Source: a virus
Direction: 5' to 3' (one strand)
IMG/VR virus record: IMGVR_UViG_3300023112_000063
Coordinates: 1 to 32,114 of that record
DNA: 32,114 nt
Shown here one piece after another: positions 6,862-14,403 of this stretch (positions within the stretch are counted from its first letter, which is position 1; the number at the start of each line of letters is the position of its first letter). The notes under the pieces were generated by a model. That model was not told the DNA's origin and did not search any database. It saw only the letters and a program-made list of their open reading frames with translations. The translations under genes were made by a program, and so were the position numbers.

Positions 6862-7403
6862 TACCTATAGTATTTATCTTTGTTGTACTTATCATATCTA
6901 TCGTATTTATTCCTGCTATTAGATATTGCAGTTATATTAAACCCTGCCTTTTGTGTCTTGCAACAATCTTTAAATAAGGGATATATATCTGTATTACATT
7001 CTAAGAAATCAGATAAAGCATTTTGATAGTAAGCCCTCTTCTCTTTATTCTCGGAAATCATATCCTTTAACTCCTCTCTACTAATTTGCTCTGTATTAGT
7101 GCCTACTAATTTTACTATCCCAGTGTCTGTAGATCTTTTACCTGCCGTGCTAAGATAGTTGACATAACTAGCGAACACCAAAAAAGGCTTTACATAATCA
7201 TCAAATAGTAATTTATTATCTACAGTTAATGAATCTGCTAGAAATTCGCTATAAACCTCTTCATATAAATTAGAACACATAGTACCCTTAAGGACTCTTA
7301 CTTGAGCGTCCAATATATGTGGGTTAAGCTGCTCTTGCTCTATCTGTTTAGACAAGTCTACCCAATAAACAAAATCGTCTTTACTTATTAATAACTGCCT
7401 CAT
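6861..7403 (-). CDS. Head-tail connector-like protein (DUF6712-like), 180 aa
   Basis: A mostly helical 180-residue protein with a Tyr-, Lys- and Arg-rich tail (residues 165-180). It follows the portal gene with a 23-base overlap. Proteins of this size and make-up beside Bacteroidota phage portals are usually annotated DUF6712 or head-tail adaptor. Position rather than a motif supports the call. The adaptor role, joining the portal ring to the tail, is inferred. Confidence 0.55.
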   Translation of the reverse strand: MRQLLISKDDFVYWVDLSKQIEQEQLNPHILDAQVRVLKGTMCSNLYEEVYSEFLADSLTVDNKLLFDDYVKPFLVFASYVNYLSTAGKRSTDTGIVKLVGTNTEQISREELKDMISENKEKRAYYQNALSDFLECNTDIYPLFKDCCKTQKAGFNITAISNSRNKYDRYDKYNKDKYYR

Positions 7404-8682
7404 CTTTATCTTCTATTACTTCTTCAATAATTTCCTCTTTACCAAATTCTAACAAATCAAATTTAAAAGGATCTATCTTAACAGGATCAACTACATCAGC
7501 CCATATACTATTAGCAAATATCATATCGTAGGCTCTCTCTAATTTATTTTGACGCTTCTTTATTTTACCGTGCTGTAATGCAACAGCATTTAATATCTCT
7601 TGCGAAGCACCTAATTTACCACTAACCTGCACATTAGCCAATAAAGGAACTGTATTACAGGCTATAATAATATTATCTACAGCTAAGTTTTGTAAGGTAA
7701 TAAACAAGGCATCATTTGCGTTTGTTGGGAACGCTTCAATTTCAGGGAACTCTCCTTTAGTGTCAGACCAAGTAACAAGAGTCACACCCCCTTTACTGCT
7801 GCCAGACATCTTATCCTCCATTACTTCATTAAAGGCTTCACCTACTGTCTTTGTGGTATACTCTTCACCATCCTTATTTAAAGCTGTACTAAATGCCTCA
7901 TTAGGATCTCCCACCATTTTTATTAGACCACCTAAAAAGAAGTTATTATCTAAATTTGAATTATGGAACTCACCGACCTTTCTCTCTACATCAAACCATC
8001 TAAATCCACTCCAGTAAAAAGGTATTGGATAGAATTTATTTTGAGGTCTATTCTCTTTAACAAATAAAACCTGCCCTTTATACGACTTAACCTCCTCACT
8101 ACCTTCTTCTAACTCATCATTAAAATCGTTAATCTCTTTAATCTCAAATAGGGCTGAATTAGGATTATATACAGGGAAAATAGTGGTTTCACTCTCCTTA
8201 TAATCACCAGTTCCAAAGTAAGGATTGTAATAAATATGGTGAACTTTACTAGTTTCGGGGTTTGGTATTGATAACCTACAGGAATCGTAGGGTAATTTGC
8301 TTATATAATTTATTTCACCTAGAGGATTATACCTAACGTTTATATAAAAACCTTCAAAATAACCTTCATCTTGGCTAACTCCATTGTGTACATCTGTAAA
8401 AGTATCTTTATCGTTTACCTTTAATGTATTAAGAGACTCTTGGTTAAATCCGTCCCCCTCTATAAATGAAATTATTGTTTCTAGACAACTAGAAGCAGTG
8501 TGAGACCCATCAACAGTATCAAGAACGAAGTTAGGAAAACTATCTTTAGCCCCAAACTCAATATATCCTAACGAATCATTAATAGAAACCCTAGTGTTAA
8601 CCCCATCAGAAGGATCATAGTTGTATAATTTACTTTCTTCAACCTTTTCTGATTTCTGAAAAACCTGCATTCCTTTAATCAT
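7381..8682 (-). CDS. Portal protein, Bacteroidota phage type, 433 aa
   Basis: Forms the dodecameric DNA channel at one capsid vertex. I use the ATG at 8682 (MIKGMQVFQKSEKV). A longer upstream frame would cross the divergent dyad at 8704-8739 and has no supporting context. Landmarks are the WSGFRWFDVERKVGEFHNSN segment and the later NTVPLLANVQVSGKLGASQE. The latter resembles the P-x-L...G..GGS/GAS-x-E region before the long C-terminal helices of portal proteins. The acidic C-terminal tail is EEIIEEVIEDKDEA. Unusually, it lies far downstream of the terminase and after the capsid genes. Confidence 0.8.
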   Translation of the reverse strand: MIKGMQVFQKSEKVEESKLYNYDPSDGVNTRVSINDSLGYIEFGAKDSFPNFVLDTVDGSHTASSCLETIISFIEGDGFNQESLNTLKVNDKDTFTDVHNGVSQDEGYFEGFYINVRYNPLGEINYISKLPYDSCRLSIPNPETSKVHHIYYNPYFGTGDYKESETTIFPVYNPNSALFEIKEINDFNDELEEGSEEVKSYKGQVLFVKENRPQNKFYPIPFYWSGFRWFDVERKVGEFHNSNLDNNFFLGGLIKMVGDPNEAFSTALNKDGEEYTTKTVGEAFNEVMEDKMSGSSKGGVTLVTWSDTKGEFPEIEAFPTNANDALFITLQNLAVDNIIIACNTVPLLANVQVSGKLGASQEILNAVALQHGKIKKRQNKLERAYDMIFANSIWADVVDPVKIDPFKFDLLEFGKEEIIEEVIEDKDEAVINK

Positions 8683-8703
8683 ATTATAAATATAGTGTTT
8701 TTT

Positions 8704-8739
8704 TTGTATATTTGTATAAACGGTTAGACAAATATACAA
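8704..8739. promoter_or_regulatory. Perfect 12-bp inverted repeat in a divergent promoter region
   Basis: TTGTATATTTGT (8704-8715) and ACAAATATACAA (8728-8739) are exact inverted repeats separated by 12 bases. Each arm contains TATATTTG, matching the Bacteroidota sigma -7 element TAnnTTTG, one on each strand. The two start codons are at 8682 (-) and 8739 (+), and the right arm reaches the A of the + strand ATG. It is likely both a pair of face-to-face promoters and an operator. No clear -33 TTTG was found for either promoter. Confidence 0.6.
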
Positions 8740-9236
8740 TGAGAAACGCAAAAGAATTTATCGATAAGGTAACTAAGAAGATGCAATACAGCCCATCTGA
8801 ATACACAGTTATAGATGACAGTAATGTCTACGAAGAGTTAAAAGAAGACATTATTAATGCTTTAGATATTGGGATGGTATTTATTGAGGGTACTTGTATC
8901 CCTGACAGCCCAGCTAATCAATTAGCAAAAGAATACAACTCCATCACTTGGGATAATGGCAATGGCATTAGTATCATAGTCTCATCTAATCATAATTTAA
9001 CTGAAGGGGTTAATATCCAACCACTAGGTGTAATTAATACTTTCTTAAATGAATTAATTAAATTAAAGGTGGAGCCTATTTTATTGCAAGATACTATTAA
9101 TGAGGAGGATGAAGAGACTAAAGAACATATCTCACTAAAAGATTATTACAGATTAAACCTACCAGAGAATAGGATAGGGAGGAAATCATATAAGACACTA
9201 ATAAAAGAATTGGAAGAAGCTGGGTTTGGAGTATAA
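8739..9236 (+). CDS. Hypothetical protein of the + strand island, 165 aa
   Basis: Unknown function. The ATG at 8739 (MRNAKEFIDKV) is chosen because it follows the TATATTTG box by a normal short leader. An earlier frame start would lie in the promoter. The protein is acidic with no signal peptide or TM segment. The last ~45 residues (LKDYYRLNLPENRIGRKSYKTLIKELEEAGF) are basic and helical and could be a small DNA-binding or partner-binding tail. It is transcribed opposite to the surrounding virion genes and followed by its own terminator at 9298-9328. It therefore looks like an independently expressed accessory (moron-like) gene. Confidence 0.65.
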   Translation: MRNAKEFIDKVTKKMQYSPSEYTVIDDSNVYEELKEDIINALDIGMVFIEGTCIPDSPANQLAKEYNSITWDNGNGISIIVSSNHNLTEGVNIQPLGVINTFLNELIKLKVEPILLQDTINEEDEETKEHISLKDYYRLNLPENRIGRKSYKTLIKELEEAGFGV

Positions 9237-9297
9237 GTTTCACTATACTTGTATTGAACAACTACTAAGTGCTTGTTTACTTCTGAAAGAAATTATA

Positions 9298-9328
9298 ACC
9301 CGATGTCTACCAACGTCGGGTTTTTTTT
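9298..9328 (+). terminator. Intrinsic terminator
   Basis: A GC-rich stem, CCCGATGT against ACGTCGGG (one G-T wobble), closes a short loop (CTACCA) and is followed directly by eight T residues. This is a textbook Rho-independent terminator on the + strand, about 60 bases after the stop at 9236. It separates the first island gene from the large structural gene that starts at 9393. Confidence 0.9.
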
Positions 9329-9392
9329 GGTCTATACTTTTTTACATACAATATTTTTATTAGTAATCAAAATTTATTAGTATCTTTATAAT

Positions 9393-10862
9393 ATGGCTGT
9401 ATACGAGATAATAAACAATCCAAATTCTTTTATAATAAAGAAGGGTGACAACACTAGTCCTTTCTCAAGGAATGATTTAAGCGTCACTTTTAGTGATGAT
9501 AATAACCAGATTTTAAAAATCTATGATAAATCAGTAAATAAGTATTTATTACACGAAATAAACCTTTTAAATGATACCGTAGACGTAGACGGAGTTACGT
9601 CTTTTGCAGACGCTCAAGCTTTGTATGACTCAATAGAGGCTATTTTTTTTTTCAATAAATTCAATTTAGATAACTTAATAATAGTAAACCAATTTAACGT
9701 AGAAACAACTTTAGGAGGGGTTATTGATTCTACAAAGGAGTACTTTATAGATGGTGTAATAGATCTTGGTCTTATACAAATAGTAGTACCTGATACAGGT
9801 ATGACGTTGAGAGGGTACAGTTTTGATTTAAGTGGACTTACTTCTAGTGAGGATAATTATACTATGTTTATTAGTGAATCTATAGCTATAGGATCTGGTA
9901 ACATATTGGGGTTTGATTACTTTGTAAGCGTTACAGGAATATCATCTAAAGTGTATGAGATTTATGACGCAAACGGGTTTAATGCTTTTGAGTTCAGTAG
10001 GGTTAATTATATTGATTGTACATCATTAGGTGACATATACGACTATAGACAAGGACTAGAATTTGGTACTGGTAGATTTGGGGGAAGTCCTTCTATTACT
10101 TTGCATGGGTTGTGGCGTGGAGGGTATCGTGTCACCACGTCAATAGTTAGAAGTATGAGCGACTCAACAATAGAACCACTATTCAAGGCAGGAACTTTGT
10201 TCCAAATGGATAGTAGATTTTTAACCGACATAAACGTAGATTTAGGTACCTTACAACCTTTTTTAGATTTTAGCGACACTAACTTCCCTAACCCGTCCAC
10301 ATTACAATTTAGAGATGTTCTACTTACTAGGAATGGAATTACATCGCCAAACGATCCTAATATTACCCCAAATATAACATCTTCAAATTTATCCTGTAGC
10401 TGGAAAGGTAACAATGGAGTGTCGAACACTTTTGTGGGTGGCACTGCTACTGTATCGACAGAAGTATTAACTAATATTTCATTTAATGTACCAACTTTAT
10501 TAAATGGTACTATTACAACTTCTGACTTACAACATTTTGATTCCCCTGCTAATGGTCAATTAAGGCATTTAGGCAATAATCCTAGAGAGTTTAAAATCAA
10601 CTTTGATTTTGTTTTAGAAGGTGGGCCTAATGATGATTATAAAATAGAGCTTGTAAAAAATAATGGCGTTGATATAATATCATTCCAACAAACTAGAGTT
10701 ATAAATAATTTATCTGGAGGAAGGGATGTCGCTTATTTTACAGGGTTGACTAATGTAGTATTAAATAAAAATGAATACATATTTTGGCAAGTAACAAACC
10801 TAAGTGATTCATCAAATTGCACCTTGGAGTTAGATAGTTCTTGGAGCGCTGAAGAAAGATAA
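9393..10862 (+). CDS. Probable receptor-binding or tail fiber protein, 489 aa
   Basis: A large protein rich in Asn, Ser, Thr, Ile and Asp with few charged clusters, typical of secreted or virion beta-structured proteins. The N-terminal ~60 residues (SFIIKKGDNTSPFSRNDLSVTFSDDNNQ) look like a small beta domain that could attach to the tail. The middle has beta-helix-like runs (LDNLIIVNQF, GLIQIVVPDTG). The last ~120 residues (NIPFNVP/ISFNVPTLLNG to WSAEER) look like a TNF/C1q-like or jelly-roll head domain. No catalytic motif is seen. It is encoded on the + strand inside the - strand virion operon, so it may be a host-range module acquired separately. Assignment by composition and fold pattern only. 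Confidence 0.6.
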   Translation: MAVYEIINNPNSFIIKKGDNTSPFSRNDLSVTFSDDNNQILKIYDKSVNKYLLHEINLLNDTVDVDGVTSFADAQALYDSIEAIFFFNKFNLDNLIIVNQFNVETTLGGVIDSTKEYFIDGVIDLGLIQIVVPDTGMTLRGYSFDLSGLTSSEDNYTMFISESIAIGSGNILGFDYFVSVTGISSKVYEIYDANGFNAFEFSRVNYIDCTSLGDIYDYRQGLEFGTGRFGGSPSITLHGLWRGGYRVTTSIVRSMSDSTIEPLFKAGTLFQMDSRFLTDINVDLGTLQPFLDFSDTNFPNPSTLQFRDVLLTRNGITSPNDPNITPNITSSNLSCSWKGNNGVSNTFVGGTATVSTEVLTNISFNVPTLLNGTITTSDLQHFDSPANGQLRHLGNNPREFKINFDFVLEGGPNDDYKIELVKNNGVDIISFQQTRVINNLSGGRDVAYFTGLTNVVLNKNEYIFWQVTNLSDSSNCTLELDSSWSAEER

Positions 10863-10866
10863 TAAT

Positions 10867-11079
10867 ATGAACGTATCAAATATACTAATGAAAAAAGAGA
10901 TTGAATATTTACAACGAAAAATAAAGGATCAAGATAAAGAAATAGATAACATTAATTCTATTAAAGATTCATTTAAAAACAAAGTCTCCTCTATTAAGGA
11001 AGCTTTGAATGATAAGGTTACTTTATTAAATTACTCAGATAAAGTGAAAATCATTAGGGCTATTCTAATTGATAAGTAA
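10867..11079 (+). CDS. Small coiled-coil protein, 70 aa
   Basis: Starts five bases after the upstream stop, so it is co-transcribed with the probable fiber gene. Residues about 9-50 show heptad spacing of Ile and Leu between charged residues (EIEYLQRKIKDQDKEIDNI), indicating a coiled coil. The C-terminus (SDKVKIIRAILIDK) is a short amphipathic helix. A fiber-assembly chaperone or accessory role is possible from position. Its last 15 bases overlap the end of the convergent - strand gene. Confidence 0.65.
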   Translation: MNVSNILMKKEIEYLQRKIKDQDKEIDNINSIKDSFKNKVSSIKEALNDKVTLLNYSDKVKIIRAILIDK

Positions 11080-11274
11080 CCCCTCTTTAATATAGTAAGC
11101 TTTAAGCTTATTCATTACAGCTTTAGTAGTACAGTTGCATTTCTGCTTATGATATGCAACTGTACTTATCTGTACTTTATACATTAACTTTTTATCATTA
11201 GATGTATAAGCTAATAACCAATCATCAAAATTATCTTTTAATAACTTATCTCTTGTTTCTATTGTTAGTTTCAT
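11065..11274 (-). CDS. Small hypothetical protein, 69 aa
   Basis: Begins at ATG 11274 (MKLTIETRDKLLKDNF); a TTG two codons upstream is less likely. A basic, mostly helical protein with two close cysteines (KCNC) and a possible C-terminal helix-turn-helix-like stretch (TTKAVMNKLKAYYIKEG). No family recognised. It is separated from the structural gene upstream of it by the terminator at 11287-11326 and converges with the + strand island. Confidence 0.55.
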   Translation of the reverse strand: MKLTIETRDKLLKDNFDDWLLAYTSNDKKLMYKVQISTVAYHKQKCNCTTKAVMNKLKAYYIKEGLLIN

Positions 11275-11286
11275 AAACAAATATAC

Positions 11287-11326
11287 ATAAAAAAAGGTGC
11301 TACTTTTTACAGTAACACCTTTTAAA
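11287..11326 (-). terminator. Intrinsic terminator after the capsid operon
   Basis: On the - strand GGTGTTACT pairs with AGTAGCACC (one T-G wobble) around a short loop, followed by a run of seven T. It sits just past the stop of the structural gene at 11349 and would end transcription of the - strand capsid and tail operon before the + strand island. Confidence 0.85.
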
Positions 11327-11348
11327 ACTAAACAACAACTACAAGTCT

Positions 11349-11903
11349 TTATACCGCTGGAGTTTCATATCCAACTAACAATGCTAACGTAGTAGCATAA
11401 TCAGTTACAAAGAATCTCTTAGGCTTTAATTTCTCACCACCTGTTAACGTTAATGAATCAGTCGTATCACTAGCATCTTCTGCTCCACTATTCTGAGTAC
11501 CTTCAGTAGTTTTTAAACCATTGTTAATACCATAAATAAGGAACTCTTGATTTTGAGTTTCTACAATAAGAGTAGTCTTAGCTACTAGTAATTCCTCTAT
11601 AATTAAATCATCTGCTGGAGTAGTAGATATTAATTTGATTGCTCCTGTATGATTAAAGAACTTGTTACCACCATCTGCACTTACCGCCTCCCAGCCTGCA
11701 CTGCAAGAGTTATCAGGACTATCAAAAGTAAATGTATTTGTTCCTGTATTAAACGTCAAAGCCTCTACATATCCAGTAAGACCCTCTGTTATAACGGATA
11801 CATCGCTAGGGGGATACATCCAGTATCTAGTATTTAATCCTCCTAACCTTCTTTTATCTTCACAGGTTAAGTCAATGCCTCCTGTGATTTTACAATTTGC
11901 CAT
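11349..11903 (-). CDS. Virion structural protein downstream of the capsid gene, 184 aa
   Basis: The start at 11903 (MANCKITGGIDLTCEDKRRLGG) fits the family-like N-terminus I associate with Bacteroidota phage structural proteins. The upstream in-frame ATG lacks this. The protein is rich in Thr, Gly and Asn with beta-strand character (LTGYVEALTFNTGTNTFTFDS). It directly follows the major capsid gene. A tail tube subunit or a head-decoration protein are both possible. No motif decides between them. Confidence 0.6.
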   Translation of the reverse strand: MANCKITGGIDLTCEDKRRLGGLNTRYWMYPPSDVSVITEGLTGYVEALTFNTGTNTFTFDSPDNSCSAGWEAVSADGGNKFFNHTGAIKLISTTPADDLIIEELLVAKTTLIVETQNQEFLIYGINNGLKTTEGTQNSGAEDASDTTDSLTLTGGEKLKPKRFFVTDYATTLALLVGYETPAV

Positions 11904-11958
11904 ATTTACAAATTTAATTTTGTTAAACAAAAGGGAGGGTTTAAGCCTCCCTATTTAA

Positions 11959-12957
11959 TTATATTGATGGAGATTGTGCTATTACAGTGAATCCAGCCGC
12001 TCTATATTGGTAACCCATTCTGTACTTAACAGAAGTTTTAACATTATCATGATCATTAGAGTACCAAACTTTCGCATTAGTTTCGTCTCCTGCTTTCTCA
12101 ATACCTACTACATGATTTGTAGGAGTAGTATAAAGAAGTTTGTGAGTAGACAATAAAGAGAAAGAAGCTAAAGCAGCATCCCATTGAGATAACTTAACAA
12201 CCTCAACGCCTCTATATCTTACTTGGATGATACCATCAATTTGATATCCTACTTGTAAATCAGATCCTGTAGATACAGACTCATAAGAAGAAACTAAATT
12301 ATCATATACTGAACGAGTAACATAAAACTTTCTATCTGCCTCTGGAAGTTGATCTAAAGTAATTGGAGCGGACTCATAAGCTAACTTCATTTTCGCTAAA
12401 GCTTCACCAGCAATTAAAACAGCATTAAAATCAGCAACTTCATCAACATCATTAGCAATCACACCAGCCTCTAGTCTAGTCCAAAGACCATCTAGCATAT
12501 TAATATCAGTATCAATACTAGCAGTATTTCCAAAAGAAAGGATATTGAAGGCATCTCTACCAGCAGCTTCAGCTACTAGAGTATTCATTAACTTTTCAGC
12601 TGCGGTACCTGTTAAGTCGTTAACGTCATTCCCAGCCTTTAGCCACTCCTCGTAAATAGTGTTAGCAAAATCATCACCACATTGTTCCAAGAATATTTTC
12701 AAAGGAGAAACCTCTAAAGTTCTGTTAAGAATTTCTACACCTGTACCAGTAGTAGTACGACCGCAAGACAAGTCGTCTGCTTTAGTGATTTTTGCCATTT
12801 GGTTAGTATAACCAAGTTGCATTTTAGATTTGATTCCGTTAAGAACTGTGAACAAATCTGTAATGCCAGGGTGCTTTACTCCTGGAGTGATAAATACATC
12901 TAAAGTCTCTTGACCGTTGTATGTATAATTTAAATTTACGCCTATTGCATTCGCCAT
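11959..12957 (-). CDS. Major capsid protein, 332 aa
   Basis: Forms the capsid shell. The call rests on context: it directly follows the ClpP-like prohead protease. Composition and size also fit, with 332 aa, balanced alpha/beta sequence and a Tyr-Arg-rich end KYRMGYQYRAAGFTVIA. The region around 255-300 (YRGVEVVKLSQWD ... HKLLYTTPTNHVVGIE) resembles the last strands of HK97-fold capsid proteins in Bacteroidota phages. There is no separate scaffold gene, and the long C-terminal coiled coil of the upstream protease may do that job. Confidence 0.8.
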   Translation of the reverse strand: MANAIGVNLNYTYNGQETLDVFITPGVKHPGITDLFTVLNGIKSKMQLGYTNQMAKITKADDLSCGRTTTGTGVEILNRTLEVSPLKIFLEQCGDDFANTIYEEWLKAGNDVNDLTGTAAEKLMNTLVAEAAGRDAFNILSFGNTASIDTDINMLDGLWTRLEAGVIANDVDEVADFNAVLIAGEALAKMKLAYESAPITLDQLPEADRKFYVTRSVYDNLVSSYESVSTGSDLQVGYQIDGIIQVRYRGVEVVKLSQWDAALASFSLLSTHKLLYTTPTNHVVGIEKAGDETNAKVWYSNDHDNVKTSVKYRMGYQYRAAGFTVIAQSPSI

Positions 12958-12977
12958 AATTTCTATATTTTAATTTT

Positions 12978-14093
12978 TTATTTATCCAATTTTAAAAACC
13001 CAGCTAATCCACTAGCTAATCCACTTACTTCTTTTTTTACTTTTGGAGTTTTGACCGCTGCTTTCACTTCTGATCTCCCTCCTACTGTCATTGATGCCAT
13101 TACTTTATTCTCTTTCATCAAAGCGTTAACAGTTTCATTGATACCATCAATTGACTCTTTCATTTCAGCATTAGCCTTACTTGCTTCATCTAAAGCACTA
13201 GCACTTTCAATTTGAGCTGCCTTCATACCTTCAATTTCAGCTTTCAAAGATTCATTTTCACTCTTTAAAGCTTCTACATCCTCTGGCTCTTCCGCTTCCA
13301 TAACCTCAGAGATTATCCCCTCAACTACAGTCAACTTTCTACCGTCTTCTAAGTCGTATGTACCATCTTCTAATGAAGAGCCATCTGCTAGAGTAATTGA
13401 TTTACCTACAAACTCCCCATCTTCTGAGTCAACCATAACTATTGTCCCATCTGCTAACGTCATCTCAGCCGCTTGAGGAACATCCTCTCCTTTAATAAGC
13501 CTAGAAAGTTTAGCTTGTATGTCTCTTAAGACACCTTCTTTTTTATCCATATCTTTATCATTTAATTTAACACTCGCTACTGCTCTATATTCAATTGAAT
13601 TAGCATTAATGAATCCTATAGATTTAGAATGATTAATATCAAGTCTAGTCTCTACTTTCATTAAGTCTTTAATCTCATTTACATCTGCTTGCAATTTGCT
13701 TGCGTAGAAGTCCGCCAACTTATTTTCTTCTTCTCTAAGGTACACAGCCGCCTCCTCGTAATCTTTAGCCTCCATAGGCTGATTTGATTCCATCCAAGGG
13801 TTGTGAATCATTAAAGAAGAGTGTGGGGTTCTTGTTCTCTTTTGTCCTGCTAAAAATGGGACAGTAGTAATAGACGCACAAACGCCTACTATATTAGTAT
13901 TTACTATTAAGCCTGATTTTTTTAGATCATCAAAATAATCATAAATTGCATAGCCTACATTAACATCACCTCCTCCACTATTAAAGTCAACGTTCAAAAC
14001 AGTTAACTCCCCTAGTGACATAACCTGTTTTTGTACAGATTCTAAAGTAATGCCTTCACCAAATTTACCGTCAATGTAGATTTTACCTTCCAT
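12978..14093 (-). CDS. Head maturation protease, ClpP-like, with C-terminal scaffold-like region, 371 aa
   Basis: The N-terminal ~185 residues have the ClpP/crotonase-like fold signatures. These are FNSGGGDVNVGYAIYDYF (37-54, oxyanion loop and helix), VGVCASITT with the candidate nucleophile S74, and SLMIHNPW with H97. The rest contains an acidic beta segment with repeated TLADGT..TLADGSSLEDGTYDLEDG turns (about 206-255). A long coiled coil (about 275-340) follows, then a basic tail. A protease fused to scaffold-like coiled coil is a common arrangement in head assembly. It processes capsid precursors during maturation and is followed by the major capsid gene. Confidence 0.87.
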   Translation of the reverse strand: MEGKIYIDGKFGEGITLESVQKQVMSLGELTVLNVDFNSGGGDVNVGYAIYDYFDDLKKSGLIVNTNIVGVCASITTVPFLAGQKRTRTPHSSLMIHNPWMESNQPMEAKDYEEAAVYLREEENKLADFYASKLQADVNEIKDLMKVETRLDINHSKSIGFINANSIEYRAVASVKLNDKDMDKKEGVLRDIQAKLSRLIKGEDVPQAAEMTLADGTIVMVDSEDGEFVGKSITLADGSSLEDGTYDLEDGRKLTVVEGIISEVMEAEEPEDVEALKSENESLKAEIEGMKAAQIESASALDEASKANAEMKESIDGINETVNALMKENKVMASMTVGGRSEVKAAVKTPKVKKEVSGLASGLAGFLKLDK

Positions 14094-14151
14094 ATCAAGT
14101 AAAGAAAAACATTATTCTGTTAAATAGGAAATATGCAGTATATTATTTGGT

Positions 14152-14403
14152 TCAAATATCCTTGAACCTCTTTCTTATATTGTATAAAGTAACTTTGCCA
14201 ATAGAAAATTTTGTTAGTGTATTCTGTTTTGCCTCGTATGAATCACAAAAAGCTAACTGCTCTTTATAGTATTCAAATATGATGTGATGATTATATAATG
14301 TTTTGGACACAAACCCCTCAGCCTCTAAGAACTCCACCACTTTAGTGAAGTGGCTTAGAGAAACGTCCTCGTATTTCTTTAGCTTATTATGGTAATATAT
14401 CAT
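14152..14403 (-). CDS. Small protein with helix-turn-helix-like C-terminus, 83 aa
   Basis: Its ATG overlaps the tape measure stop (ATGA), so the two are translationally coupled. The C-terminal NTLTKFSIGKVTLYNIRKRFKD (about 61-82) looks like a helix-turn-helix. The N-terminal ~55 residues are helical and aromatic-rich. No family is recognised. A DNA-binding-like small gene between tape measure and prohead protease is unusual; it may equally be an assembly factor. Confidence 0.6.
   Translation of the reverse strand: MIYYHNKLKKYEDVSLSHFTKVVEFLEAEGFVSKTLYNHHIIFEYYKEQLAFCDSYEAKQNTLTKFSIGKVTLYNIRKRFKDI

Noticed and set aside
10043-10444. 133-codon - strand frame
   Set aside because: It is antisense within the 489-aa structural gene; Pro- and Leu-rich shadow composition.
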